From assembly GCA_946894095.1 (NCBI GenBank), contig OX335650.1, positions 2,046,001-2,110,000 of the forward strand: a DNA stretch of 64,000 bases, given 5' to 3'. The DNA comes from Incurvaria masculella (taxonomy: Eukaryota; Arthropoda; Insecta; Lepidoptera; Incurvariidae). A model generated the notes under the pieces. That model did no database searches and was not told where the DNA came from. It saw only the letters and a list, made by a program, of their open reading frames with translations. Within the stretch, counting starts at the first letter, position 1. Each line of letters starts with the position of its first letter. Positions 32,536 to 44,597 of this stretch are shown one piece after another. Both the position numbers and the translations under genes were made by a program.

Positions 32536-33116
32536 GAAATTTACTCAATTCAAACCAAATTGAAATTACTCAGTTATCTTCAAGTTATTCCGAGAATAAA
32601 TTGTTCCTCACTATGCGAATCAAAAGAAGTCGTGAGAAAGAAATTTCACAAAAATATAACCTATAATATTTTGTTTCATACTTTGTGCTGATCAATGACA
32701 TTTAAATTTGTTTGAAGACAAATAAAAGCACCTCTTTCCCTCTAAACCTTATTCTCACCACATTATAGAGTACACATTTCATCTAAAAACTCGTAAATCA
32801 AACATGACATGATAGACAGACATTTGACATTTTTAAGGTGAGGTCGCTCATGCGGCATCTACAATAAGCTTTGCGTTTTCTTTCCCATCGCATAGGCCCG
32901 GGGTAGGTCCGAATGTAGTTAAGTTATTACACAAGGTCGTATTGTGAGTCTAAGTAATTTCGTTAATCAAAAATACGTTCGTGATAGTTTTAAGAGTGCT
33001 TGAGAAACTTGTCACGGCTGCGAAGTGCTGGCTATGAATCTCAGCAAAAAACAACCAAGTGATGTTGGCTTGAGCTGAGCCCTACGCGACGCTGTTCACA
33101 CTGTTGCTTAGGTTAA

Positions 33117-33658
33117 GGTGGCCCATCCCGCTCATCTCCCCATACAAAAGGGGAAAGAACATCACGCCCATATTTCTTGTCAGATATCCAAAATTTTGCT
33201 CAATATAGCTTTATTTGATCGAACTAGATGTCTGATGACCATTGGCATTGTAAAATTGTGTTTGGTTTCTAAGTTATAAGGTCCGAAAGTTCGCATTTTT
33301 CGCGCGTTTTATACAATAACTTTGGAGGTGGATTACGCAATGATAAAGTAAGAACATCTTAAAAAGATTAGTCATCAGACATAGCTTATTTAATCAAAAT
33401 TTATAATCTGTTTGGGTTTTGTTCGATTTTTCACTACAGCGGTCGTGGTTTACTTTTAGCTATAAGTCCTTTTGAAATTAAAATTTTCGTAAATCTTACC
33501 AAATCATACACTATGCACATTGTCTTTTTTGTGGACATGTTGCATCTTCCTCATCACGGAGCCTGTCTTATTCTTTGAAACCGAGAAGGTTCCAGAGCGC
33601 AACAGCACGGTTTTGTACCGTACCCGCGAATGAGTTAGGGCCGCCGGGTTGGGCCACC
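33117..33658 (+). mobile_element. TTAA foldback MITE D, copy 3 (542 bp)
   Basis: TTAA at 33113-33116 and 33659-33662; GGTGGCCCATCCCG to CGGGTTGGGCCACC. Same orientation and length as D2. Confidence 0.9.
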
Positions 33659-33852
33659 TTAAAGTAGCTGGTGGAAGTGAAATGACGTTATAAGGTATTA
33701 TTATGTTTCGACAATCGTCGATGAAATCACTGAATTATGTAAGGAAGGGTCTGTGTTAGATCCGTTGGTTGGATCCGATTTCCAAAATGTTTGGATGTTC
33801 CAGAAAACTCAGTAAAATATGTGGTAAACCCAAAATCTGCTTCAACCAAAAT

Positions 33853-33889
33853 CATTGTCTTCTTGCTAATCTTTAGCAAGAAGACAATG
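33853..33889. repeat. Perfect 17-bp hairpin
   Basis: CATTGTCTTCTTGCTAA and its exact complement with a 3-nt loop. The rest of 33663-34772 shows no gene or repeat. Confidence 0.85.
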
Positions 33890-34772
33890 AGCACATAGAA
33901 AAAAAAACATCTACAAGGTATTTGGTTTTATCTAGAAGGTTGTTTTATTCTTGCAAAGCTTCCATGGTTGATGTAGACTAGGGCTCCAGGGGACGGTAAG
34001 ACCGAAGAACTAGTTAGGTTGTTCCAGTTCAAGGGAGGGTACCGGTGGTTTGGTCATATGTACTCGTAGGTTATAAAATATCCGTTCTTGCCCTAGCGAT
34101 ATGGGTACAGGATAAGATGATGGCTAGCGATGGTTGGTCTCCGGGAACCAGAGCTAGCACTTTTAAAGATTATATTGTTCAGCTTGAAACAGATAACCAT
34201 AGGCAGGACGGTGATGTCTTGCGTCAATCCAAAAATATCAAAAATGAGTTTCCTTTTTTCTCAAGTTCCACCAAAGGAATTTACCACAGCATTGAAATGT
34301 TATATTGCCTACATAAAAACATGTGCAAACCGTAAGTTAAGGCCATTTATTTGCCTGCAGTCGTTAAGGTACGTAACCACAGTGATTTCCAAACTGTAAT
34401 GTCTTTAGGGCACGGTTTTGTCTTTTAACCTGTTGGAAAATATACAGTCAACTAGTCGATGGGCGGTTCGCGAAAATTACTACCATTCGCCGCTTCAGCA
34501 ACTTAGTTGCATCCGGGAAATAAAAACATTGTTGCCTACATAGGGTAGTGCCATTTGAAAAAATGATGAAAGTTATTAAAGTATGTATTGGAGACAAAAA
34601 ATATGCGATATTTTCTTCCAAAGTTAAGTTAAATTCGCAACAAACGTTTCGCTGTTCTCTCACATTTTATTAGTCAACTCCACAACGAGTGCGTAATATA
34701 GAAATAGAAAAAAAGACAAGTGAGATGAAACAGTTGCAATATTTTGACATTTTTAAATGCATTCTTAGCCTC

Positions 34773-35002
34773 TATTACGAGTTACAAATCACTTGTCCTA
34801 AAATCGCTAAGATCTTCGATGCAGTAGGTTTACATCATTGAATTGAGAGGGAATTTCAAGGATACACTAAATCGGCCGTGCACGGGTTTTTTTATTTATG
34901 TAGAAATATATATCTATTCAATTAATTTCTATTCAATGATCTAAATCTGCAGCATCGATGATTTTAGCGATTTTTCGATAAGTGATTTGTAACTCGTAAC
35001 GG
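34773..35002. repeat. 230-bp foldback
   Basis: Arms TTACGAGTTACAAATCACTT and AAGTGATTTGTAACTCGTAA, extending to ATCATTGAAT/ATTCAATGAT with mismatches. Confidence 0.8.
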
Positions 35003-35084
35003 CTCTGGTCACAATCACCCCATTCCATCGCAAATTTATCAATTTTAGTCGCAGTCATCAATATATAACTTTTCTTCTAGAAGA

Positions 35085-35215
35085 AATCTCTCCGAGGGAT
35101 AAGCCCGCCTTTGCGCCCCACTTATGTTGTTATTGCACTATACTTTCTTTTGTAAATTGTTTTTTTTTTTGTGGCGTAATAAAGAATTTTCAATCAATTA
35201 ATCAATCATACCCCA
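35085..35215 (+). repeat. LINE 3' tail fragment
   Basis: GAGGGATAAGCCCGCCTTTG, a T-rich stretch, then AATAAAGAATTTTCAATCAA resembles Jockey/CR1-type 3' ends common in Lepidoptera. Confidence 0.5.
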
Positions 35216-35263
35216 AATCTAAGATTAAAACAAATCTTTGCAAAGATTACTTGAAAAATTGTT

Positions 35264-35490
35264 TACCCAACACACCGCTTCTAATATTGCTTGGCTACAT
35301 CGAACAGGATGGAAAACACAGACATTTTTGCAAAGCCGCTTCGATCATATTTCATCCAATGCTATGGTACCAACCCGGGCAGATTCACCCTATCACCATC
35401 GATTCCGAACCATGGAGGTGCATCGATGATTGAGCCCACTACCTCACTAGCGGGCGACGTGGCTCCGCGGCCCGAGCTACCAGGCTCTCT
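35264..35490 (-). mobile_element. SINE-B, minus strand
   Basis: CAACACACCGCTTCTAAT, GGATGGAAAACACAGACA and CCAACCCGGGCAGA keep SINE-B order; the head is not clear. Confidence 0.7.
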
Positions 35491-35543
35491 TAATCAGTCC
35501 CATTAAAAATATGAATATTTGACTCATGCGTTTCAATGTAGTA

Positions 35544-35810
35544 TTGTCAGCCTCGGTAGCTCAGTAGAGCGACGCCTTGCGATTCGAAAAGCTGGGTGAA
35601 GTAATTCAGAGCGCGTTTGGGTTTTAGACCTTTTCCAACCGATGAGGTTGGCGTTCTGATCCCACGTAAAAATGTAGGTCCCCTTCCTTACTTACTAGGT
35701 GGTAAAGTTAATCGCGCCCGGGTTCGTAATGGTTGAAGCAGCGAATCAATTTATCCGTGTTTTCCATCCACTTCATTGTAGCCGAGCCATGTAAGGAATG
35801 AACAATGCAT
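35544..35810 (+). mobile_element. SINE-B with a third, tRNA-like head
   Basis: The head CCTCGGTAGCTCAGTAGAGC resembles a tRNA D-arm region but differs from the other heads. The body from TAGGTCCCCTTCCTTACTTA matches the 5S-headed copy at 1521. 35811-36111 shows nothing recognised. Confidence 0.65.
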
Positions 35811-36111
35811 GATTTTCAGAAATGTCTGCAGTTCTATCCTTAGGTTGTGATACTCTGATTATGCAGCGAGGCATGCGGCGCGTAGGTGGTCCGACAGGAG
35901 AAAGTGCGGCCTCCACCGTCCCAATTACCGCGATCACTGCGCGCTAGTACAGCGCGACCGGCCTATGTCGACCCACCTATCCTCGCATCGTCTATCGAGA
36001 GTAATACCGATTCGGAGGAACCCACCATCGTGTACCTCGATGTTAACCCTGACATCAAGATCGGACTCATATTGGCTATGGTTGGTCGTATGACTAACCA
36101 CATGGTTAGCT

Positions 36112-36304
36112 TTTTTTAGGGTTCCGTACCCAAAGGGTGAAAACGGAACCCTATTACCAAGCCTCCGCTGTCCGTCCGTCCGTCCGTCCGTCCATCCGTC
36201 CGTCTGTCACAGGGCTGTATCTCATAAAGCGTAATAGGTAGGCAGCTGAAATTTTCACAGAATGTGTATTTATTTTGCCGCTATAACAACAAATAGGTAA
36301 CACT
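36112..36304 (-). mobile_element. LepA, left part of a copy split by a LINE
   Basis: TTTTTTTAGGGTTCCGTACC to CAAATAGGTAACA, continuing after the inserted LINE at 38266-38373. Confidence 0.85.
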
Positions 36305-37592
36305 TCTTAACACTTTTAGTAAAATATTTGAAAAGGTAGTTTACAACAATATCTACGGGACTATTTCAAACGGTATAAGTGGGCATCAGCATGGTTTTCT
36401 GAGGGGTCGATCCACTACGACTAATTTAACAGTTTTCTCTAACTATATTTTCCAGCACATGGATAAAGGCAAACAGGTTGATGTAATCTACACGGATTTT
36501 GAGAAGGCGTTCGACCGTGTAGATCACAACATCCTCTTATCAAAATTAAATATGTTAGGAATTCATGGAGATTTATTACGCTGGATTAAATCTTATCTGT
36601 CCAATAGGTCTCAAGCCGTAGTTTTAGGTGGTTATAAGTCAAATTTTATTGATGTTCCTTCAGGGGTCCTTCAAGGATCTCACCTAGGTCCCCTATTCTA
36701 CAACGCTTACCTTTACGACATCTACACTTGCTTTCATCACGCTGAACATCTCCTATATGCAGATGATAAAAAAATATACCTTGCAGTAGACGAAATTTCT
36801 GATTGTGAAAAACTTCAAAATGACCTTGATCGTGTCTCCGCTTACTATAGGAATAACCGCATAACTGCCAATCTATCCAAATGCCAAACCATCACATTTA
36901 CGCGGAGAAATAGACCAATTGATTACGAATATTCCATAAGCAACACCACTATAGAAAGAGTAAGGATAGTTCGCGATCTTGGTGTTCAGTTAGACAGTAA
37001 ATTTATTTTAGGAGAACACATCGACCTAATAATCAATAAAGCCTATAAAAACCTAGGATTCATTCTTCGAGTGACCCAACCTTTTACGGATGCTGCTTGC
37101 CTAAAATTGATTTATTTCTCCTATGTAAGAAGCATTCTGGAATATGCAAGTTGCATCTGGTCGCCTCAATATACAACTTATAAAGATCGCATAGAACGTA
37201 TTCAGATTAAGTTTATTAAGCACCTAAATTACCGGTGTAAAATGTCTTTTTCATCGTACGAAGAAAGCTGTAACAACCATAAAATTTTACCACTGAACGA
37301 CAGGAGAGTTCTATTGGATATGTTATTATTGCACGATTTAGTTCGAGGAGTTGTAGATTGCGCGACGTTAGTTGAGACATTTGGGCTTCATGTTCCGAAG
37401 CGCCGAACACGCCACACCGTCGTTTTTCTATTTAGTGTGCCCTCTCACCGGACTAATTACGCCAAGAATGCCACTCTCACTCGTTTAGCTCGCACCTATA
37501 ATCGAATGTTTACAGATATAGATCCATTTTATTTGAACAAATGCACTTTCAAGCATCATGTTATAAAAACCATCCTGCAACCAACTGCGTAG
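36303..37592 (+). CDS. Reverse transcriptase of a 5'-truncated non-LTR retrotransposon
   Basis: An open frame of about 430 codons encodes the palm and thumb of a non-LTR RT. FEKVVYNNIYG and GHQHGFLRGRST (around 36327-36420) precede motif A, YTDFEKAFDRVDHN. The GVLQGSHLGPLFYN motif B region and the catalytic YADD (motif C) are intact. The C-terminal part has LEYASCIWSP. There is no in-frame stop until 37590. The 5' ORF1 and endonuclease are missing, so it cannot be autonomous; no convincing own start codon (first ATG 36459). Clade looks Jockey/CR1-like; not resolved further. Confidence 0.8.
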   Translation, partial: LLNTFSKIFEKVVYNNIYGTISNGISGHQHGFLRGRSTTTNLTVFSNYIFQHMDKGKQVDVIYTDFEKAFDRVDHNILLSKLNMLGIHGDLLRWIKSYLSNRSQAVVLGGYKSNFIDVPSGVLQGSHLGPLFYNAYLYDIYTCFHHAEHLLYADDKKIYLAVDEISDCEKLQNDLDRVSAYYRNNRITANLSKCQTITFTRRNRPIDYEYSISNTTIERVRIVRDLGVQLDSKFILGEHIDLIINKAYKNLGFILRVTQPFTDAACLKLIYFSYVRSILEYASCIWSPQYTTYKDRIERIQIKFIKHLNYRCKMSFSSYEESCNNHKILPLNDRRVLLDMLLLHDLVRGVVDCATLVETFGLHVPKRRTRHTVVFLFSVPSHRTNYAKNATLTRLARTYNRMFTDIDPFYLNKCTFKHHVIKTILQPTA

Positions 37593-38265
37593 TAGAATAA
37601 AAACGTTTCTGGAAAAAAAAACATAAGAATTAAACATTAACATAAAAATAAAATATAATACATTGGATTCGAGCATGAACTTCTTCAGTTACCTACAATC
37701 ACATTCTTTCATTATTTTTTTCCATATGGTGACTTTGTATAACATAAATTTAATGTTATGTTATGAAACATTCACACGATCACCCTCGCACCCACTCTCA
37801 AACTCACAAATTCACCCTCAAACCTCTTTGACACACATGAACACACCCTCTCACACTCTCATAAGACAACACACCTACACAAATAAATCCTACCGACATG
37901 GTAATACTGTGTATTACCTTATTATTCGTGGGAATTTCAGTTTTAGTTTTTTGTTAACTCTTGCTAATTTTTGTTAATTGTGTGTTCATTTTTGTTAATT
38001 TAACTTTAAACTTAACTTTTTGATAAATTTATTTAATTTATAATTTATAAAATATTTTCATTTTGTCACTATCTGGACTATTTTTTTGTTTTATATAGAG
38101 AAATCTATTATTGGCTTTATTTTTAGTTTAATTTGTATGTACAACTTTTACTTTTATGCTGTTGATTTCTTCAATAAAATAAAATAAAAATAAAATAAAA
38201 AATAAAATAAAATAAAATAAAATTAAAAAATAAAATAAAATAAAATTAAATTAAAAAAATATATT
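36305..38265 (+). mobile_element. 5'-truncated non-LTR element nested in LepA
   Basis: The RT frame is followed by about 570 bp of AT-rich 3' UTR and a (TAAAA)n tail at about 38172-38240. The element interrupts a minus-strand LepA copy whose two parts abut its ends. The exact target duplication is unclear because the junctions are A-rich. Confidence 0.8.
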
Positions 38266-38373
38266 AAAAATTAAAGGGGGGCCCATACAAAAAACCTGAT
38301 ATTTTTGTGTTATATCTTGTACGATGGTACGGAATCCTTCATGTGCGAGTCCGACTCGCACTTGGCCGGTTTT
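38266..38373 (-). mobile_element. LepA, right part of the split copy
   Basis: TTAAAGGGGGGCCCATACAA through CTTGTACGATGGTACGGAAT to CGCACTTGGCCGGTTTT; completes the part ending at 36304. Confidence 0.85.
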
Positions 38374-38625
38374 ATTATTGCCCTTTCCTACCATGTTTCA
38401 TCCAATGCGATGGTAACACCCTGGGTTGACTTTACCTTATCAACTGGTAGGGTACGTGACCCACAGGCTTACATGGGTTCCGAACCGTGAAACAGTTCAA
38501 ATTTGTTACGAAATGGACGTATCCAACTCAGAAGAGAAATAAAGTGGTGCATGACCGGGCGAGGATTTGAACCCAGACCTCTCGGATGAAAGGCAAGTCC
38601 TCTAGCCCCTAGACTACGAGCTGTA
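38374..38625 (-). mobile_element. SINE-B, minus strand, with tRNA-like head
   Basis: Body motifs, then GAGGATTTGAACCCAGACC (box B complement) and GCCCCTAGACTACGAGC (box A complement) near 38560-38625. The head matches the copy at 46169. Confidence 0.8.
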
Positions 38626-38770
38626 CGAAATGTCATAGTGACAGCGAAAATAAGAAGGATTTAGCGAGTTTTGTACGTTGTATGACGTTAGCACTTTTTC
38701 CCTTCTATCTTTATAGTCTATGCTCGTGGCTACTCTGCCGCCAAACGAATGAGTTTTCGTGCTCTCTGCT

Positions 38771-38882
38771 GAGCCCGTAGTCCCAGTTGTCACCTAAATT
38801 GGCGTCTACGTTTTTACAAAAAACGCCAGTCGATCGGTTTGCCGTAAACGTCAATTTAGGTGACAACTGGGACTACGGGCTC
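38771..38882. repeat. 112-bp hairpin with ~40-bp arms
   Basis: GAGCCCGTAGTCCCAGTTGT... pairs with ...ACAACTGGGACTACGGGCTC; the outer 31 bp are perfectly paired. Loop near 38812-38840. Confidence 0.9.
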
Positions 38883-39127
38883 TGTGGAGTCTTGTTAGCA
38901 TGTGCCAGCGAGGGCGCGCCCAAGCGAGCCGGACGCACTGCACCGGCCGCTCCGCCACACTGTGGTTAGTGCACTGGCCGGCACACTGCAGTCATTGATG
39001 AAGCATGATTTGATTACTGGGAGCAGCTTGTGTCTCGGGAGCAGACTATTATGCGGCGGTGTGTTCGGGTGCACTGCCTATGTTCCATATGCTTCTGTAT
39101 TGCGGACTAAAAGGCAGTTCATAGGTT

Positions 39128-39435
39128 TTTTTTTATGCAACCTGATATGGATGGCTTATACCATACAACTGCCATTATGATATAAGTCCATTACACCACA
39201 TTTACGAAGGCATAAGGTGCCATGCCAGGAGCTGTTATGAGCACGGCTACATTGAACTGGATGGAAAACACGGACAATTTCATTGCCGCTTCGACCATCG
39301 TTCATTCAATGCGATGAAACTAACCCGGGCGGGCTTAAACCCTTCCACCTAGTAGGGGAAGGAAAACATGTTTTACATGGATTCCGAACCATGGAACAGC
39401 TCGCATTCGTAACGAAATGCACTTATGAATGAACT
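39128..39435 (-). mobile_element. SINE-B, minus strand
   Basis: ATGCAACCTGATATGGATGG, GGTGCCATGCCAGGA, GGATGGAAAACACGGACAAT, ACCTAGTAGGGGAAGG and CGAAATGCA in order; the head is missing. Confidence 0.8.
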
Positions 39436-39581
39436 TTCGATTCTGCGCGACCCGATTTCGTATGCGAACTAACTACAGTTAGATGTTTTCCACTAACTTG
39501 TGGCTACGCTGCCGCCATACGAATGAGTTTTAATCGCTATTTCCGTCGCTCCATGCTCGCAATCCATGCGTCCTTATCGAT

Positions 39582-39947
39582 AAAAACCGGCCAAGTGCCA
39601 GTCGGACCCGCACTCGAAGGGTTCCGTACTATCGTAAAAGATTTAACACCAAAAAAAGGTTTTTTGTATGAGGGCCCTTTCATTTCTTATTATTTTAAAA
39701 ATTTACCTATTTATTGTTATAGCGGCAAAATAAATACACACTCTGTGAACATTTCAGCTTCCTACCTATTACGGTTCATGAGATACATCCCTGTGACAGA
39801 CGGATGGACGCATGGACGGAAGGTCGGACGGACGGACGGACGGACGGACGGACGGACGGACGGACGGACGGACGGACGGACGGACGGACGGACGGAGGCT
39901 TAGTAACATGGTTCCATTTTCACCCTTTGGGTACGGAACCCTAAAAA
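39582..39947 (+). mobile_element. LepA with long (GGAC)n tract
   Basis: Full copy; the tetranucleotide tract runs about 39824-39896 (roughly 18 units). The hairpin partner at the 3' end is mutated (ATGGTTCC). Confidence 0.85.
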
Positions 39948-40173
39948 CGAAGGATATAAGGCATCGAGGGCGTCTACTATGGAACCCGCTGTCTCTCCAA
40001 CTTTCAAAAACTACCAACCAATCTAATATTAACGTACATGCCACATGCCACATACAAACATAGTAGCAGACGTATTGGAGAGTCTGTGTGTGTGGAAACT
40101 GACTCGACAACCGCAATTTTAGAGCACGCGCGGGAAGCGCGATGGCGATGTTTCGACAGTGAGGCATATATTC

Positions 40174-40710
40174 CGGGAGGTCACGACATTTTTGGTCACG
40201 ATAAGGTAAATGGCTGAATCTGGGTTCACGTGTTAGAGACGAACCCTCTGATGCTAAATATATCGGTCTGCCTGCGCCATCTAGATTGGCTGTATAAAAT
40301 AGATGTTGGTATATACCTGCTAATCAATATACTGATTGTCTAGAAATGTCGATACCTATTAATTATGCAACAATAACTAGTCGGTTTTTTTATTATATAC
40401 TTAAATATACCTAAAGTTATATATGTAACCTAAATCGCCTATAACTACGAAAAACAACTAAAGATTTGTACAGTTTTGGTTTTGCTAAGCAAGTATGTAC
40501 TGATACTTTGATGCTTCGTTATTTTCAGCCATTTAGCTTATCACATTTTTTTTTTGTCACCATAACAACTTTTTCAGGCGCCTTATCTCTATAACACAAC
40601 CACTTGGCGCAGGCAGACTGACACATTTAGCTTCAGAGGGTTGGTCTTTATCCTATGAACCCAGTTTCAGCCATTTACGGTATCGTTACCATTTTTGTCG
40701 CGACCTCCTA
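40174..40710 (+). mobile_element. Foldback element J, copy 3
   Basis: GGGAGGTCACGACATTTTTG to GTCGCGACCTCC. Same orientation as J1, with a small deletion near 40280. Confidence 0.85.
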
Positions 40711-41794
40711 GTCTAATACGGCGCGCCGCCGAATTCTGATACATTTATATGGCAATTTTGACCATATAACGGAGACCCGATATCGGCTGCATGCCACTTC
40801 TCCTTCCTTACTCTTCAGAGGTCCTTCCATTCGCAAAATTAATTTGACGATCTTCTCTAGCCTAGCTATTTTGGACTTTGTCCGGCAAACTCTCCAACGA
40901 AAACTGTTTTTCGTTTTTTTTTTCACACACAAACTAAGCGGGCGCTACTAAGGCGTATTTATGAATTGTATTTATTTAATTGATCACAATAACGGAAAAA
41001 AACAAAATCATTAATATACAAAACAAACACATTAAATTAGGCAGCTATGAGCTTGGTATCAACCACAATTGTGGGAACCATTGCATTAAGGAAAAGTGAT
41101 TGATTGCAATGAGTACCTACGTGAGAAGTACGTACACAAACAATAAAAAACGTCAGCCAAATCTAGGTTGCAAGTAAAAATGAAAATCCTACAAAATGTA
41201 GGGCAAACAACGTACGAGTATTTCTTAAGCATACATATTACTGAACTGTAAAAGAAATTCAATGGATTATTCATAAATTCGTACGTGTTAAGTTTAATTA
41301 ATGTATTTGCATTACGCGACACGAAACTAAATTATGCTCGAAAGAGAAATACACAAAGTTCAATTAGGATTAAGCCGCAAAAGTTGAGTTTATTAGATAT
41401 CTAAGGCAGATATAATGCAGTTAACTATACTCGCTCACAAACATAACGCTGATATCTGTTCCCTTCGGTTATTATTTAACCAATTTATAATATTATCTAT
41501 GATCTAGAATGTTTGTTTGTATTTTCATTATTACTGAAAAAGTAATGAAGACAGAAGTTCCACTTGGATTAGTTAGTCGAAACCATATATACCAAGTTAC
41601 AGCGAACATTCACGTTTGAAAGCAGCGTGTTTCTAGTCTAATTCATGATCCTACTCTGATGTTGACAACATATAAAAACGTTTCAATATTTCAGTTTATT
41701 CCAGTCGAAGTACGGTGGCATTATTTGGGTTATTTCTGTATTAGAATAAGTTTAAAGAAAACTTAAAACAAATCCCCGGTGCTTCGCACTTATA
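40711..41794. other. Unique AT-rich sequence
   Basis: Nothing recognised. Confidence 0.35.
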
Positions 41795-42390
41795 AGAAAA
41801 CTAGCGGCCCGCTCCGGCTTCGCACGGGTATAAATTTTTTTCCCGTAATATTTAAATCTGTAATATCATCGAAAATATTCATTTAAATCATATGCTGTAT
41901 AGGGCCATATAGATCTATATTAAATCAACAATGTATCTAAGGTATTTAATTGGATAAGTATTAATGCTGTATTGGTTAAAATCGCTTCGAAAATTAGCCA
42001 TTACGTGTCGTAAAAAGTCAATGACAAAAAAATGTTATTGTGGGATATCCATAAGAGATAGACATATACTATCGCTGAGTTTTCTATAGACCTTTTTAAT
42101 GTGTACAATACTTAGTACAATATGTTGATAAATCTCGTAATTATGTAAAAAAATGTAATTATTTACGACATCACATCAGAAACCTAAAAAATAACAGTAT
42201 TTCTCCACTATTTAATGGATGTTATTATACATATAAACCTTCCTCTTTAATCACTCTATCTATTAAAAAAAACCGCATCAAAATCCGTTGCGTAGTTTTA
42301 AAGATTTAAGCGCACATGGGGATATAGGTATATAGGGACAGAGAAAGCGACATTGTTTTATACCATGTAGTGATAGTGATTATGATAATG
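41795..42390 (+). repeat. RTE-like LINE 3' region
   Basis: Starts CTAGCGGCCCGCTCCGGCTT; later TTGCGTAGTTTTAAAGATTT and GGGACAGAGAAAGCGACATT. These motifs recur in many insect RTE-type tails (memory-based). No coding frame remains. 42391-42876 has only a scrap of element F (GCTTACGGGCCATTCTTAA at about 42758-42777). Confidence 0.5.
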
Positions 42391-42876
42391 AACGAGGCGT
42401 TTACTTTACCAGAATGCAAAACTAAGCCTTTAGCTTATATTAACGTCGTTGTAAACTTTCATGAACTCATCCACAGTGGAAGCGAGCATTCGCCTTGCTG
42501 TTTATTTTTACGAAACTGTTACGTATGTTAAAATAATTCAGCTTGCAAGATTTTACCTAAACACCTACATTACATACAAACATACCTACAAGCGTGACAA
42601 GTTAAATAAAGGCTTTTAAAAAAACATAATTCTAATAATTACTGTTGAAGTAAGGCGTGGCGGAACTCAAAACCAAACAATATGAACATAATTTAGTTTA
42701 TTTTGTTCCGATGCACGCAGGTTTTGATTAAAATAAAATCTGATTTGAGTAAAGGAAAGCTTACGGGCCATTCTTAATATACACACTTACATTGATATGA
42801 AACATTACATTTCTGAACAAAATAATTACATTTGGGATTTAATGCGTTTGTTAAACCGTAAAATGGCCGTATTATA

Positions 42877-43137
42877 CAGGGTGTTAACGGAGTTATGGTC
42901 CAAACGTTAACCACGTGTTCCTTGGCATATTTGGAGCAAAAAAGCTAAATAACATTTTTTTGTACGACGAAAAAAAATTTGTCATCCCCATACATTTTTG
43001 TAAATACCTACACACAAAATGTATGGGCAGGACAATTTTTTTTTCAGTCGTCCAAAAAATGTTATCTACCTTTTTTGCTCCAAATATGCCAAGGAACACG
43101 TGGTTAACGTTTGGACCATAACTCCGTTAACACCCTG
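42877..43137. mobile_element. Tc1/mariner-type MITE (261 bp)
   Basis: Almost the whole element is an inverted repeat beginning CAGGGTGTTAACGGAGTTAT, flanked by TA at 42875-42876 and 43138-43139. The TA target and short palindromic form suggest a Tc1/mariner-mobilised MITE. Mirrored small frames inside are by-products of the palindrome. Confidence 0.85.
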
Positions 43138-43344
43138 TATAGCTGTAAGTTTTCTTATTGTTTGCGAGCTTCCACAAGTCGTCAGTTGTTAGAAGTCTCG
43201 GAAAATGAAGATTTTCTGAGGCATTACTCTTAAAAGTTTTCATTTCCCATCTTGAAAGTTGTCATAAATTAATGGCTGACATCACAAATAGTTACCGTGA
43301 GGGTAATCCCGCCATTCCGAAGAAAGTCGTTTTTTGTTAAGTAA

Positions 43345-43578
43345 CTAGACATGATGATACCACACCCACTGTCAAGATACTTATTAGCCCAACACACCGC
43401 ATTCCCGCAGGAATTAGATGCTATGCTAGGACCTTTGATAGCACGGCTACAATTAACTGGATGGAAAACACGGTAAAATTTGCGTACAAATTCACATTCA
43501 CCAACGCAAAAACGGGATTTGAAGCCATACCTTTGCAATGCCATGCAAGTCCCTGTGCCACTAAGCTACGAGCCGCTT
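43345..43578 (-). mobile_element. SINE-B, minus strand, internally deleted
   Basis: Tail and middle (ATACCACACCCACTGTCA, GGATGGAAAACACGG), then a jump to the tRNA-like head in reverse (CTAAGCTACGAGCCGC). 43579-44232 is otherwise unremarkable. Confidence 0.7.
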
Positions 43579-44236
43579 ATTACATTGGCGGCTACATTGC
43601 AAATATAAACCTAAAAAAGTTTGCAAAATAGGGCAATTTCAGGAACTTTTAGTAGCGACTAGAAAGGCGAAGAACTAATATAAAAAATTATTGGACTATA
43701 TTCATGCTCTGTTTCTAACCTAAAAATACGAACAAATGTGTGACTATAGTTACTAAAATCTGTCGTTTAGTAAGTAAGTATGTAATGTGAAGTCTACTTG
43801 CACTGATCGGCGACGCCTGGCGACCCTCTGTTGACAGTATAAAGGTAAGGTCCCTCCCTTACTAAAGGTATGGACAGGCACAATAGATTTACTCCTCTAT
43901 TCAGTATTTTTCGAAAAAAACCTGCCATTTTCATGAAAATCGCAACAATGGCGCGCTAAGATATTGATTTCTGCTTCGTACCATACTGTCGGAAACAACA
44001 AAGGCGCAGAAATATCGTATGAATGAAAGCCTATAAATAAACCCCAGACTCGGTGGGCAGGACTTCAAAAGGTCGCGGTGTTTTTTTAGTTCCACGTCAT
44101 TTCTCCGATATTCATTCGTACGGTATTATACGAGGTCCTCGATTCGCCCGGAAAGAAACGAAAGCCGGCTTAGGTCAAGCGGTTTTCCAACAGTAATATT
44201 TGGCGATCTGCGAAGGAATATGTTTTTTTTTGTTAA

Positions 44237-44597
44237 GGATGTTCCGACCCATACAATGTTTTTTTTACACAGAACGCAAAAAGTATTGCACTTTAAGGCA
44301 CGAATTCGTCAAAAATATTAAATATAGCCATAGTAGTTGCAGCGAAAACATATTCACAATTTCAGGTTTAATGGTTTCGTTGTACTTGCCGATTAGAAGT
44401 TTTACACCGTTAGATGGCGCTGTTAAATAAATATCGTATTTAAATAAATCGTACCAAAAACAATAATCCTGAAATTGTGAGATTGTTTTCGCTGCAAGTA
44501 ATATGACTATATTAAACTTTTATTATGAATTCGTGGCTCAAAGTGCAATACTTTTTGCGATATGTGTGCAAACAACTTTATATGGGTCGGAACTGCC
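44237..44597. mobile_element. TTAA foldback MITE G, copy 2 (uninterrupted)
   Basis: TTAA at 44233-44236 and 44598-44601; GGATGTTCCGACCCATA to TGGGTCGGAACTGCC. It shows the single-TTAA site that is filled by F in G1. 44602-45410 holds nothing recognised. Confidence 0.85.

Noticed and set aside
39824..39896. CRISPR-like or functional tandem array
   Set aside because: It is the (GGAC)n microsatellite within a LepA repeat, found in every LepA copy at varying length.
42893..43121. Two 68-codon near-mirror proteins on opposite strands
   Set aside because: They arise from the two arms of a palindromic MITE.
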